DNA of 49,254 nt, from assembly GCA_017408525.1 (NCBI GenBank), contig JAFQUN010000132.1, positions 1 through 49,254 of the forward strand. The letters are read 5' to 3'. Every line of letters begins with the position of its first letter. The stretch's first letter is position 1. Under the pieces are notes generated by a model. That model saw only the letters and a list, made by a program, of their open reading frames with translations. It did not search any database and was not told the origin of the DNA. Origin of the DNA: Oscillospiraceae bacterium. Its GTDB lineage: Bacteria; Bacillota; Clostridia; Oscillospirales; Oscillospiraceae. The position numbers and the translations under genes were made by a program. Shown piece by piece: positions 42,935-49,254 of the stretch.

Positions 42935-43843
42935 ATGTGGTTTTGGTTTTCGATCATCGCACTCGTCTGCTGGAGCGGATCTGACCTTTTCTCGAAGATC
43001 GGCTGCCAGCATGAAGACGACAAAAATTCGCACCTGAAGATGGTCATGGCGGTCGGTCTTGTGATGGGACTGCACGCGTGCTATGAGATCTTCGTCGGCG
43101 GCGTGGAGATCAGCATGGATGTCATTTTGACCTATCTCCCCGTTTCCGCGCTCTACATCCTTTCGATGGCGATGGGCTATCTCGGTCTTCGCTATATTGA
43201 GCTTTCCATCTCCTCGCCCATCTGCAACTCCTCCGGTGCGCTCGTTGCGGTCATGTGCATCATCACCGGCGGTATCGGTGACATCGTTCCTATGCAGATC
43301 GTCGCAACGGCACTTGTGTGCGTGGGCGTGATCGGACTTGGTATCGTTGAGGCAAACGAGGACGAGGAGCTGCGCCGCGCGCGTCAGGATGCGGCGAACC
43401 GCCACTACGCGAAGTCGTGGATCGCCATTGCGCTCCCCATCGCCTACTGCATCCTCGACGCACTGGGCACGTTTGCCGACAGCCGCGTGCTGGAAACGCT
43501 CAACGAGGACAGCGCGAATGTCGCCTATGAGCTGACGTTCTTTGCCGTGGGGCTTGTGTGCTTCATCTATGTCGTTCTCATCCGCCGCGACCGCCTTGTG
43601 CCGCGCCGTGAAGCGCCCAAGTACGTCGGCGCGCTTTTTGAAACGGCAGGTCAGTTTGCATACATCTATGCGATCGCCGATGAAGAGCATGTTGCGATGG
43701 CAGCGCCCATCATCTCCGCTTACTGCGTTGCCTCCGTCCTCTGGAGCCGCATCTTCCTGCGCGAGAAGCTCTCCTATAAGCATTATCTTGCCATTCTTGT
43801 CGCTGTTGTGGGTATCGTCATCCTTGGTATCTACGACGCGTAA
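42935..43843 (+). CDS. EamA-family (DMT superfamily) transporter
   Basis: 302 residues, ten membrane helices in two EamA halves. AYCVASVLWSRIFLREKLSYKHYLAILVAVVGIVILG is the typical C-terminal end. A hydrophilic insert (ANEDEELRRARQDAANRHYAKSW) lies in the middle. As the last gene of the abrB operon it may export or import the substrate or product of the PLP enzyme. It is not closely similar to the RarD-type gene at 21067. Confidence 0.85.
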   Translation: MWFWFSIIALVCWSGSDLFSKIGCQHEDDKNSHLKMVMAVGLVMGLHACYEIFVGGVEISMDVILTYLPVSALYILSMAMGYLGLRYIELSISSPICNSSGALVAVMCIITGGIGDIVPMQIVATALVCVGVIGLGIVEANEDEELRRARQDAANRHYAKSWIAIALPIAYCILDALGTFADSRVLETLNEDSANVAYELTFFAVGLVCFIYVVLIRRDRLVPRREAPKYVGALFETAGQFAYIYAIADEEHVAMAAPIISAYCVASVLWSRIFLREKLSYKHYLAILVAVVGIVILGIYDA

Positions 43844-43871
43844 ATACATCCGAACACATTACACAAAAAAG

Positions 43872-43897
43872 AAAAACCGCCCAAACGGGCGGTTTTT
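43872..43897. terminator. Bidirectional terminator between the EamA gene and ddl
   Basis: An 11-bp stem (43872-43882 and 43887-43897) with A and T runs on either side. It serves both converging genes. Confidence 0.9.
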
Positions 43898-43901
43898 CAC
43901 T

Positions 43902-44954
43902 TTATATCCTCTTAATTTTGAGCGATTCCTCCACGATCGCCTCGCACAGCGCCGCATAGTCCATGCCGATCGCTGCCGCTTCTTTGGGAAGAAGACTCAT
44001 CGGCGACATACCGGGCAGTGTGTTTGTCTCCAGGCAATACGCATCACCGTTTTCGTCGAGGATGAAGTCGGCGCGCGAATAGACCGAAAGTCCCAGCGCG
44101 CGGTGCAGCGCAAGAGCTGCTTCGCCCATCGCGCGCTGCTGCGCGTCGGTGATATCGGCAGGGCAGACCTCCTTCGCGCCGTTTTGCTGATATTTCGCCT
44201 GATAGTCGAAGTACGCTGCGTCCTGCGGGATGATCTCAACAGCCGGAAGGTAGCGCTCGCCGAGGATGCCGACCGTCAGCTCCCGCCCGCGCACCATGCG
44301 CTCAACGACCACATGGTTCCCATAGCGCAGCACATGGCGCAGCGCGTCCGCAAGCTCGTCGCGCGACTCGACCAGCCGCACGCCGATCGATGAGCCGCCG
44401 TCGACCGTTTTGACCGCGCAGGGAACGGGCAGCTCACGCGAAAGGCGCTCGATGTCTGCCTCTCCATAGAAAACGTCGCGCCACTCCGGCGTGCGGATGC
44501 CGGCAGATTCCATGATGCGCTTGGTATGTGCCTTGTTCATCGCAAGACCGCTCGGCAAAAAGCCCGAGCCGGTGTACGGAATGCCGAGCAGGTCGAACGC
44601 AGCCTGCACGCGTCCGTCCTCGCCGCATGCACCATGCAGCGCGAGAAAGACGACATCCGCCATCGCGCACACGCGCAGAACATTTTTGCCAAACATGGAA
44701 ACGCCGCCGCCGCGCGCGGCGCGCACCGCGTCAAGGTCCGGCTCGCACGCGTCGATGGAAACATCGGAACAAAGCCCGTCGGGCGCGTCGAATATAGACG
44801 CATCTGTACCGGACAGGTCCGCAAGTCCCATGAACATATCAACAAGGATCGCACGGTGACCGCGGCTTCGAAGCGCACGGCACGCCGCCGTGCCTGATGC
44901 CAGGGAAACATTCCGTTCGGCGCTTAAGCCGCCTGCCAAAACAACGATTTTCAT
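43902..44954 (-). CDS. ddl: D-alanine--D-alanine ligase
   Basis: 350 residues, ATP-grasp enzyme that makes the D-Ala-D-Ala dipeptide for peptidoglycan. VLAGGLSAERNVSLASG at the N-terminus, HGACGEDGRVQAAFDLLGIPYTGSG, VKTVDGGSSIGV and the C-terminal ETNTLPGMSP are signatures. Start ATG 44954 has GAGGGAGA upstream; the open frame extends to 45032. It supplies the substrate that MurF would use, though murF itself is not in this window. Confidence 0.95.
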   Translation of the reverse strand: MKIVVLAGGLSAERNVSLASGTAACRALRSRGHRAILVDMFMGLADLSGTDASIFDAPDGLCSDVSIDACEPDLDAVRAARGGGVSMFGKNVLRVCAMADVVFLALHGACGEDGRVQAAFDLLGIPYTGSGFLPSGLAMNKAHTKRIMESAGIRTPEWRDVFYGEADIERLSRELPVPCAVKTVDGGSSIGVRLVESRDELADALRHVLRYGNHVVVERMVRGRELTVGILGERYLPAVEIIPQDAAYFDYQAKYQQNGAKEVCPADITDAQQRAMGEAALALHRALGLSVYSRADFILDENGDAYCLETNTLPGMSPMSLLPKEAAAIGMDYAALCEAIVEESLKIKRI

Positions 44955-45009
44955 ATGATCTCCCTCCACGCGCAGGAAAAAGTCTGCGCGATTTTGTTTT
45001 CCATACAGC

Positions 45010-45069
45010 ATATTAGCACACCGCGCGCGCAATTACAATGTTGCAATCACCGCGCGCTTGTGGTAAAGT
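45010..45069. promoter_or_regulatory. Overlapping divergent promoters of ddl and the 45100 gene
   Basis: Minus strand: TTGTAA (45033-45038) - 17 bp - TAATAT (45010-45015) for ddl. Plus strand: TTGCAA (45041-45046) - 17 bp - TAAAGT (45064-45069). The two -35 boxes are 2 bp apart, so one polymerase or regulator could affect both. Confidence 0.65.
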
Positions 45070-45099
45070 CTTTCTAACGACTATTTTCGAGGTGTATGC

Positions 45100-45879
45100 A
45101 TGAGCATTTGGGAATATTATCTTCAATACCTTCAAAAGATCTGTGAGGGGTCGTATACCCCGCCTGCCCCCATCACAGTTGAAGGCGCGGATGAGATGTC
45201 GCGCATGATGTCGCTGCAAAAGCAGGTGATGGAAATGGGGATTCCCGCCTTTGTGCGCCTTTGTACCGAGGCGGACGGCATCGAAATTGCGCAGTCGGAA
45301 TATGACGCATTCGACCCTGACGAGATGATGCGCGTTGTAAGCGCCGCGATGGCGCAGTCCGCACAGCAGCAGGAGGGAGAACCGGTCGAAGCTGCCCCTG
45401 AAGAGAGCGAACCGGAGCGCGAGCCGGAACCGGAGCGTCACGCGTTCGAGGTTTTCCTCGACTGCATCTGCCTTGACGAAAATCTGATCGCCTATCTGAT
45501 CGACGTTTTGAAGCGCGAGGACTGGGCGACTTTCTACAAGCTTTCGCAGATCACCACGCGCATGGATCTTGACCCGCGCGAGTTTCTGATTTGGTTTGGG
45601 AACAAGGAGCTGTATGCCGACAGTGAGGACGAGCGCGCGTGTGCCGTTTTGATGGACGCATGCTTTGAACGTCTTCGAGAAGAGGGCGAGACGGAGCTTC
45701 TTGCCGCGCTTTTGTCGGGCGATCAAAAAACCTTTGAGATTTTCCGCACACAGGCGCCGGAGCTTGTTCACGTTCCTGCCGCGACGTATGAGTGGTATGA
45801 GCAAAACTACCTCGAACGCCTCTATCCCGTGCGCTGCTTCATGCGCGCACAGGGCGTCAAGTTTCCGAAGATCTCCTAA
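45100..45879 (+). CDS. Acidic two-part hypothetical protein
   Basis: 259 residues, no family recognised and no signal or membrane segment. An N-terminal part (1-~88) and a C-terminal helical part (~112-259) are joined by a Glu/Pro-rich linker (EGEPVEAAPEESEPEREPEPER). The C-terminal part is rich in Trp, Tyr and Phe and looks folded. Composition and codon use match the chromosome, so it is a resident gene with its own promoter and terminator. Co-regulation with the divergent ddl is possible. Confidence 0.7.
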   Translation: MSIWEYYLQYLQKICEGSYTPPAPITVEGADEMSRMMSLQKQVMEMGIPAFVRLCTEADGIEIAQSEYDAFDPDEMMRVVSAAMAQSAQQQEGEPVEAAPEESEPEREPEPERHAFEVFLDCICLDENLIAYLIDVLKREDWATFYKLSQITTRMDLDPREFLIWFGNKELYADSEDERACAVLMDACFERLREEGETELLAALLSGDQKTFEIFRTQAPELVHVPAATYEWYEQNYLERLYPVRCFMRAQGVKFPKIS

Positions 45880-45882
45880 AGC

Positions 45883-45915
45883 TGTCGCAAAAGATGCAAA
45901 GCATCTTTTGCGACA
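45883..45915. repeat. Palindromic element 4 (AAGATGC core)
   Basis: Perfect 15-bp arms TGTCGCAAAAGATGC and its complement with loop AAA, directly after the stop codon of the 45100 gene and just before its terminator. Confidence 0.75.
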
Positions 45916-45918
45916 TAG

Positions 45919-45954
45919 AAAAACCGCCGCAAGGTGAACCTTGCGGCGGTTTTT
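45919..45954. terminator. Bidirectional terminator
   Basis: A 16-bp perfect stem (45919-45934 and 45939-45954, loop TGAA) starting with A and ending with T runs. It serves the 45100 gene and the converging ferredoxin gene. Confidence 0.92.
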
Positions 45955-45965
45955 GTCGTTTCTGA

Positions 45966-46139
45966 TTATTCGGCGGGGTGGATCGCACCGTTGGGGCAGG
46001 TGTCCGCGCAGGAGCCGCAGTCGAGGCAGGCATCCGCGTCGATCACATAGGTGGCGTCACCGGCACTGATCGCACCAACAGGGCACGCATCGGCGCAAGC
46101 GCCGCAGGAAACGCAAGAAGAGTTGATAGAATAAGCCAT
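45966..46139 (-). CDS. 2[4Fe-4S] ferredoxin
   Basis: 57 residues, the classic clostridial bacterial-type ferredoxin. Two CxxCxxCxxxCP motifs (CVSCGACADACP near residue 9 and CLDCGSCADTCP near 38) each bind one cluster. It carries low-potential electrons in anaerobic metabolism. Start ATG 46139 has GGAGGT upstream. Single-gene transcript with its own promoter and terminator. Confidence 0.96.
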   Translation of the reverse strand: MAYSINSSCVSCGACADACPVGAISAGDATYVIDADACLDCGSCADTCPNGAIHPAE

Positions 46140-46168
46140 CGTATGTACCTCCAATCAAAGATAAGCCT

Positions 46169-46196
46169 ATTGTACCATGAAGTTTTCAAAATGCAA
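46169..46196 (-). promoter_or_regulatory. Ferredoxin promoter
   Basis: Minus-strand TTGCAT (46191-46196) - 16 bp - TACAAT (46169-46174). Confidence 0.65.
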
Positions 46197-46313
46197 GTGG
46201 TATTGCACGGAAATTTTGCGTATAAAATGCAGTGTATGTGCAGCCTGTACAAATTGTAAATCAGATACTGTGCAGGTTATTCAATTTTGAACGTTTTGTT
46301 AATAGTCAGGAAA

Positions 46314-46387
46314 AGTCAAATTTTACTATTGACATTTGGGGAGCATCGGGTATACTGTAATCAAGGTCAAAGAAAGTCAAAGTCAAA
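46314..46387 (+). promoter_or_regulatory. ctsR operon promoter with CtsR operators
   Basis: TTGACA (46329-46334) - 16 bp - TATACT (46351-46356). Downstream, GGTCAAA (46365-46371), 3 bp, AGTCAAA (46375-46381) matches the CtsR heptad operator. A third AGTCAAA overlaps at 46381-46387 and a single AGTCAAA lies upstream at 46314-46320. Strong sign of autorepression released by heat or protein stress. Confidence 0.9.
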
Positions 46388-46410
46388 TTTACAGAAAGAG
46401 GGCGGGAAAA

Positions 46411-46860
46411 ATGGGCGTTTCCGATTTGATCGCAGCGTTTATACAGGAGGCTTTGGAAGAGGCACAGGGTGCGGTGGAGCTGCAGCGAAGTGACCTTGCG
46501 CAGCGGTTCAATTGTGTGCCAAGTCAGATCAACTATGTTATGTCAACCAGATTTTCTCCCGAGCACGGCTACATCGTCGAAAGCCGCCGCGGGGGCGGAG
46601 GGTATATCCGTATCACCCGGGTACGCGCCGACCGCGCGACGCTTTTGATGCACGTCATTAACTCGCTCGGCGATGCGCTCGACCTGCAAAGCGCACGCGC
46701 GATCACGGGGAATCTGGTGCAGGGCGGCGTTTTGAGTGAAGAGCTCGGGCGTGCGCTGCTTGCGGCGGTCAGCGAAAATGCATTGCGTGCCGCACCGCGG
46801 ATGCTGCGCGATGAGCTGCGTGCCGCGATCTTCAAAAACGTTCTCATCCAGCAGGTATAA
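46411..46860 (+). CDS. ctsR: Stress-response repressor CtsR
   Basis: 149 residues. N-terminal winged helix (RSDLAQRFNCVPSQINYVMSTRF) with the Gly-rich wing RRGGGGYIRI, then a helical dimerisation domain. It represses clpC and related genes by binding tandem heptads, which are present upstream. Start ATG 46411; the frame is open to 46336 through the operator. Confidence 0.95.
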   Translation: MGVSDLIAAFIQEALEEAQGAVELQRSDLAQRFNCVPSQINYVMSTRFSPEHGYIVESRRGGGGYIRITRVRADRATLLMHVINSLGDALDLQSARAITGNLVQGGVLSEELGRALLAAVSENALRAAPRMLRDELRAAIFKNVLIQQV

Positions 46861-46897
46861 GAAAGTATTGGTATAACATCGTCAAATGGAGGTTATT

Positions 46898-47383
46898 ATG
46901 ATGAAAAGAAACATGAAATGCGAACACTGCGGCGAAAACGAAGCGAACTTCTTTTATAAGAGCGTCGTAAACGGCAAAAAGACCGAGGCGAATCTTTGCA
47001 GCGACTGTGCGCGCAAGCTCGGCTATATGGAGGACTTCCCCCGCATGACCGTCACCACAAGTCTTTTCGACCTTTTTGCGCCGCAAACCATGCTCTCGCC
47101 GTTTTTCGGCGGCAGCATCTTCGACGAGATGGACGCGTTTTTCGACTGCGCCTTTGCGCCGGTGCGTGCCACTGCCCGCGTCGCTGCGCCGCAGCGTGAA
47201 GCGCAGTCGGAAGCAGACGGCGCACCGCAGGAAAGCCTTGGCATCGATGCGGAAAAGACAGCGCAGCTTCGCCGTGAGCGGGAGCTGAACAGCCTCAAAT
47301 GCGAACTTTCAAGCTGCGTCGAACGGCAGGATTTTGAGCGTGCCATCGAACTGCGTGACCGCATCCGCGAGATGGAGAAATAA
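46898..47383 (+). CDS. mcsA: McsA-like zinc-finger/UVR protein
   Basis: 161 residues. N-terminal CEHCGENEA and LCSDCARKLG give two CxxC pairs (zinc finger). The C-terminal FERAIELRDRIREMEK is a UvrB/UvrC (UVR) motif. The middle is variable. McsA normally activates the arginine kinase McsB, but no mcsB gene follows. Its role here may be direct adaptor for ClpC. The ATG at 46898 or 46901 follows GGAGG by 5-8 nt. Confidence 0.9.
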   Translation: MMKRNMKCEHCGENEANFFYKSVVNGKKTEANLCSDCARKLGYMEDFPRMTVTTSLFDLFAPQTMLSPFFGGSIFDEMDAFFDCAFAPVRATARVAAPQREAQSEADGAPQESLGIDAEKTAQLRRERELNSLKCELSSCVERQDFERAIELRDRIREMEK

Positions 47384-47449
47384 TACGACTTACCACATGA
47401 AAGAAATCTGCCGCGAAGCATCGAGGCAGGTAGAAAGGGGAAAGATGAT

Positions 47450-49254
47450 ATGCGGGAAAATCGTTTTACACCGCGCGCCGAGGAAGCGCTCCGGCTTGCG
47501 CAGGAGGCGGCGTGCGAGCTTGGACACGCGCAGGTCGGTACGGAGCACCTGCTCCTTGCGATGCTGCGAAGTGAGGGCGGCGTCGCCTGCCGCGCGTTAA
47601 ACGAGGCGGGACTGACCGCCGATATGGTGCGCGATGTCATCATAGATGCGCGCGGTACGGGCATCGTCGGGCAGGAACCGACGATGGGACTGACCCCGCG
47701 TGCCAAAAGCGTCATCGAGCTTGCTGTTGCTGAGTCGATGCGCGGCGGATACAGCTATATCGGAACGGAGCATCTGCTGCTGGGACTTCTGCGCGAGGGC
47801 GGAAACATGGCTGTGTGGCTGCTGCGCGTTGCCGGCGTCGATGTGCGGCACCTCTATGCCGATGTGCAGAAGAAAATGAGTGAAGCACCCGTCGGGGCTG
47901 CAAAGGAGGCAAAAGGTATGGCTCGTGAAGCGGAAAAGGGCGGCGGCAAGGGCGGTCTTGCGGAGTTTTCGCGTGACCTCACGGAGATGGCGCGCGCCGG
48001 TAAGCTTGACCCTGTGATCGGGCGTGACGGCGAGATCCGCCGCTCGATCCAGATCCTCTCGCGCCGCACGAAGAATAATCCTGTTCTCATCGGCGAACCC
48101 GGCGTCGGCAAGACGGCGATCGCCGAAGGACTTGCCCAGAAGATCGCAAGCGCCGACGTGCCGGAGGAGCTGCTCGACAAGCGCATCCTCTCGCTCGACC
48201 TTTCCGCGATGGTCGCGGGCACAAAGTATCGCGGCGAGTTTGAAGAGCGCATCAAAAGTGTCCTGCGAGAGGTCGAGCGCGCGGGAAATGTCATCCTCTT
48301 TATCGATGAGCTGCATACCATCGTCGGCGCAGGCTCTGCCGAGGGTGCGGTCGATGCGGCAAACATCATCAAGCCCGCGCTCGGACGCGGAGAGATCCGC
48401 GTGATCGGCGCAACGACGCTTGCCGAATACCGCAAGCATATCGAAAAGGATGCCGCGCTTGAGCGAAGATTCCAGCCGGTGCAGGTCGGCGAGCCGTCGG
48501 CGGAGGATACCCTCTCCATCCTGCAGGGTCTCCGCGACCGCTATGAGGCACACCACAAGCTCACCATCACCGATGAGGCACTCGACGCTGCCGTGCGCCT
48601 TTCCAAACGCTATATCAACGACCGCTTCCTTCCTGACAAGGCGATCGACCTTGTGGACGAGGCTGCTTCGCGCGTGCGGATGGAGAGCGAAACGGCAACA
48701 CCCGATCTCAAAGACCTTGAACAGAAGATCGCGACCATCGGACGCGAAAAGGATGAAGCCATCACGGCGCAGGACTACGAAACGGCGGCGCAGCTTCGCG
48801 ACATCGAGGATAATTACCGCGAGCAGGTGGAGATCGAGCGCGATAAGTGGCGCAAAACACTCTCGCAAAACCGCCGCAGTGTCGGTGCGGAGGATGTGAC
48901 CGCCGTTGTCGCGGAGTGGACGGGCATCCCTGTCACGCAGCTCGGTGAGGATGAAAGTGCGCGGCTTCTGCGCCTTGAGGACACGCTCCATGAGCGTGTT
49001 GTCGGACAGGATGAGGCGGTGCGCGCCGTCGCTCGCGCGCTGCGCCGCTCGCGTGTGGGGCTCAAAGATCCCAAGCGCCACATCGGTTCGTTCCTCTTCC
49101 TCGGACCCACGGGCGTCGGCAAGACGGAGCTTTGCAAAGCACTCGCCGAGGCAATGTTCGGGGATGAGAATGCGATGCTTCGCATCGATATGTCTGAGTA
49201 TATGGAACGCCATACTGTCTCGCGTCTTGTCGGCTCGCCGCCAGGCTATGTCGG
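47450..49254 (+). CDS. clpC: AAA+ chaperone ClpC, 3' end beyond window
   Basis: 601 residues visible. Two N-terminal Clp_N repeats (1-~145: [10 protein letters not shown] and [10 protein letters not shown]). First ATPase module with GEPGVGKT (near 215) and [10 protein letters not shown] linker UVR-like segment ([15 protein letters not shown]) typical of ClpC. The second ATPase module is entered with GPTGVGKTE near 553. It unfolds proteins for ClpP. ATG 47450 has AAAGGGG upstream and follows mcsA by 66 bp; the position mcsB usually takes is empty. Confidence 0.95.
   Translation, partial: MRENRFTPRAEEALRLAQEAACELGHAQVGTEHLLLAMLRSEGGVACRALNEAGLTADMVRDVIIDARGTGIVGQEPTMGLTPRAKSVIELAVAESMRGGYSYIGTEHLLLGLLREGGNMAVWLLRVAGVDVRHLYADVQKKMSEAPVGAAKEAKGMAREAEKGGGKGGLAEFSRDLTEMARAGKLDPVIGRDGEIRRSIQILSRRTKNNPVLIGEPGVGKTAIAEGLAQKIASADVPEELLDKRILSLDLSAMVAGTKYRGEFEERIKSVLREVERAGNVILFIDELHTIVGAGSAEGAVDAANIIKPALGRGEIRVIGATTLAEYRKHIEKDAALERRFQPVQVGEPSAEDTLSILQGLRDRYEAHHKLTITDEALDAAVRLSKRYINDRFLPDKAIDLVDEAASRVRMESETATPDLKDLEQKIATIGREKDEAITAQDYETAAQLRDIEDNYREQVEIERDKWRKTLSQNRRSVGAEDVTAVVAEWTGIPVTQLGEDESARLLRLEDTLHERVVGQDEAVRAVARALRRSRVGLKDPKRHIGSFLFLGPTGVGKTELCKALAEAMFGDENAMLRIDMSEYMERHTVSRLVGSPPGYV

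Noticed and set aside
47597..49213. A 538-codon open frame opposite clpC
   Set aside because: Antisense shadow; clpC on the plus strand is certain but runs off the window.
1..49254. CRISPR array
   Set aside because: No regularly spaced repeat-spacer series was found; the repeats present are palindromes and interspersed copies.

Overview
The window looks like chromosome of an endospore-forming member of class Clostridia (Firmicutes), probably from an uncultured anaerobe. The pointers are spo0A, spoIVB and a SpoVD-like PASTA transpeptidase, a meso-diaminopimelate-type MurE, a ctsR-mcsA-clpC operon, mraZ-rsmH, a two-gene SUF system, an archaeal/eukaryotic-type prolyl-tRNA synthetase and a full selenocysteine decoding set (selA, selB, tRNA-Sec). 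Most of the sequence is GC-rich, but positions 385-6370 are visibly AT-rich, which marks them as acquired DNA. The organism assignment is inference.

Layout. 1-6.8 kb is an accessory island: the tail of an integrase-like gene, then a leftward four-gene unit (Xre regulator, DNA methyltransferase, a protein with two GHKL ATPase modules including a histidine-kinase core, and an atypical receiver-like protein). It ends at an intact tRNA-Pro with a broken second tRNA-Pro copy just upstream. 6.9-8.9 kb is a moaA-moaC-mogA operon for molybdenum cofactor. 8.9-12.5 kb holds an alkyltransferase gene, an internally duplicated membrane protein and proS. 12.7-18.8 kb holds selAB, a ferritin-like gene, the minimal sufC-sufB pair and tRNA-Sec. 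18.8-23.5 kb holds fakA and an asp23-family gene on the minus strand, then rarD, rsmD, coaD and a coiled-coil gene. 23.7-37.1 kb is a shortened division and cell wall (dcw) cluster: mraZ, rsmH, ftsL, spoVD/ftsI, murE, mraY, ftsW, murG, murA, ftsQ, ftsZ. murF, murD, murC, murB and ftsA are missing from it. 37.5-40 kb is the spoIVB-spo0A sporulation pair. 40-49 kb holds small conserved genes, an abrB-PLP enzyme-EamA operon, ddl, a ferredoxin gene and the ctsR-mcsA-clpC stress operon, cut off by the window end.

How it fits together. Molybdenum cofactor synthesis and selenocysteine insertion together suggest Se/Mo enzymes (formate dehydrogenase or selenium-dependent hydroxylase type) elsewhere in the genome. 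SufCB and the ferredoxin supply Fe-S chemistry. The dcw genes plus ddl build meso-DAP peptidoglycan, and spoVD, spoIVB and spo0A tie this to sporulation.

Main points of interest: (1) the island, which reads as a defence system joining DNA methylation to a histidine-kinase/receiver-like signalling pair under a repeat-operator Xre regulator; (2) an in-frame amber codon in ftsZ; (3) a MoaA that keeps its radical SAM site and Gly-Gly tail but has lost the C-terminal Fe-S cysteines; (4) interspersed palindromic repeats, two copies of which are bracketed by duplicated hairpins; (5) an mcsB-less ctsR operon.
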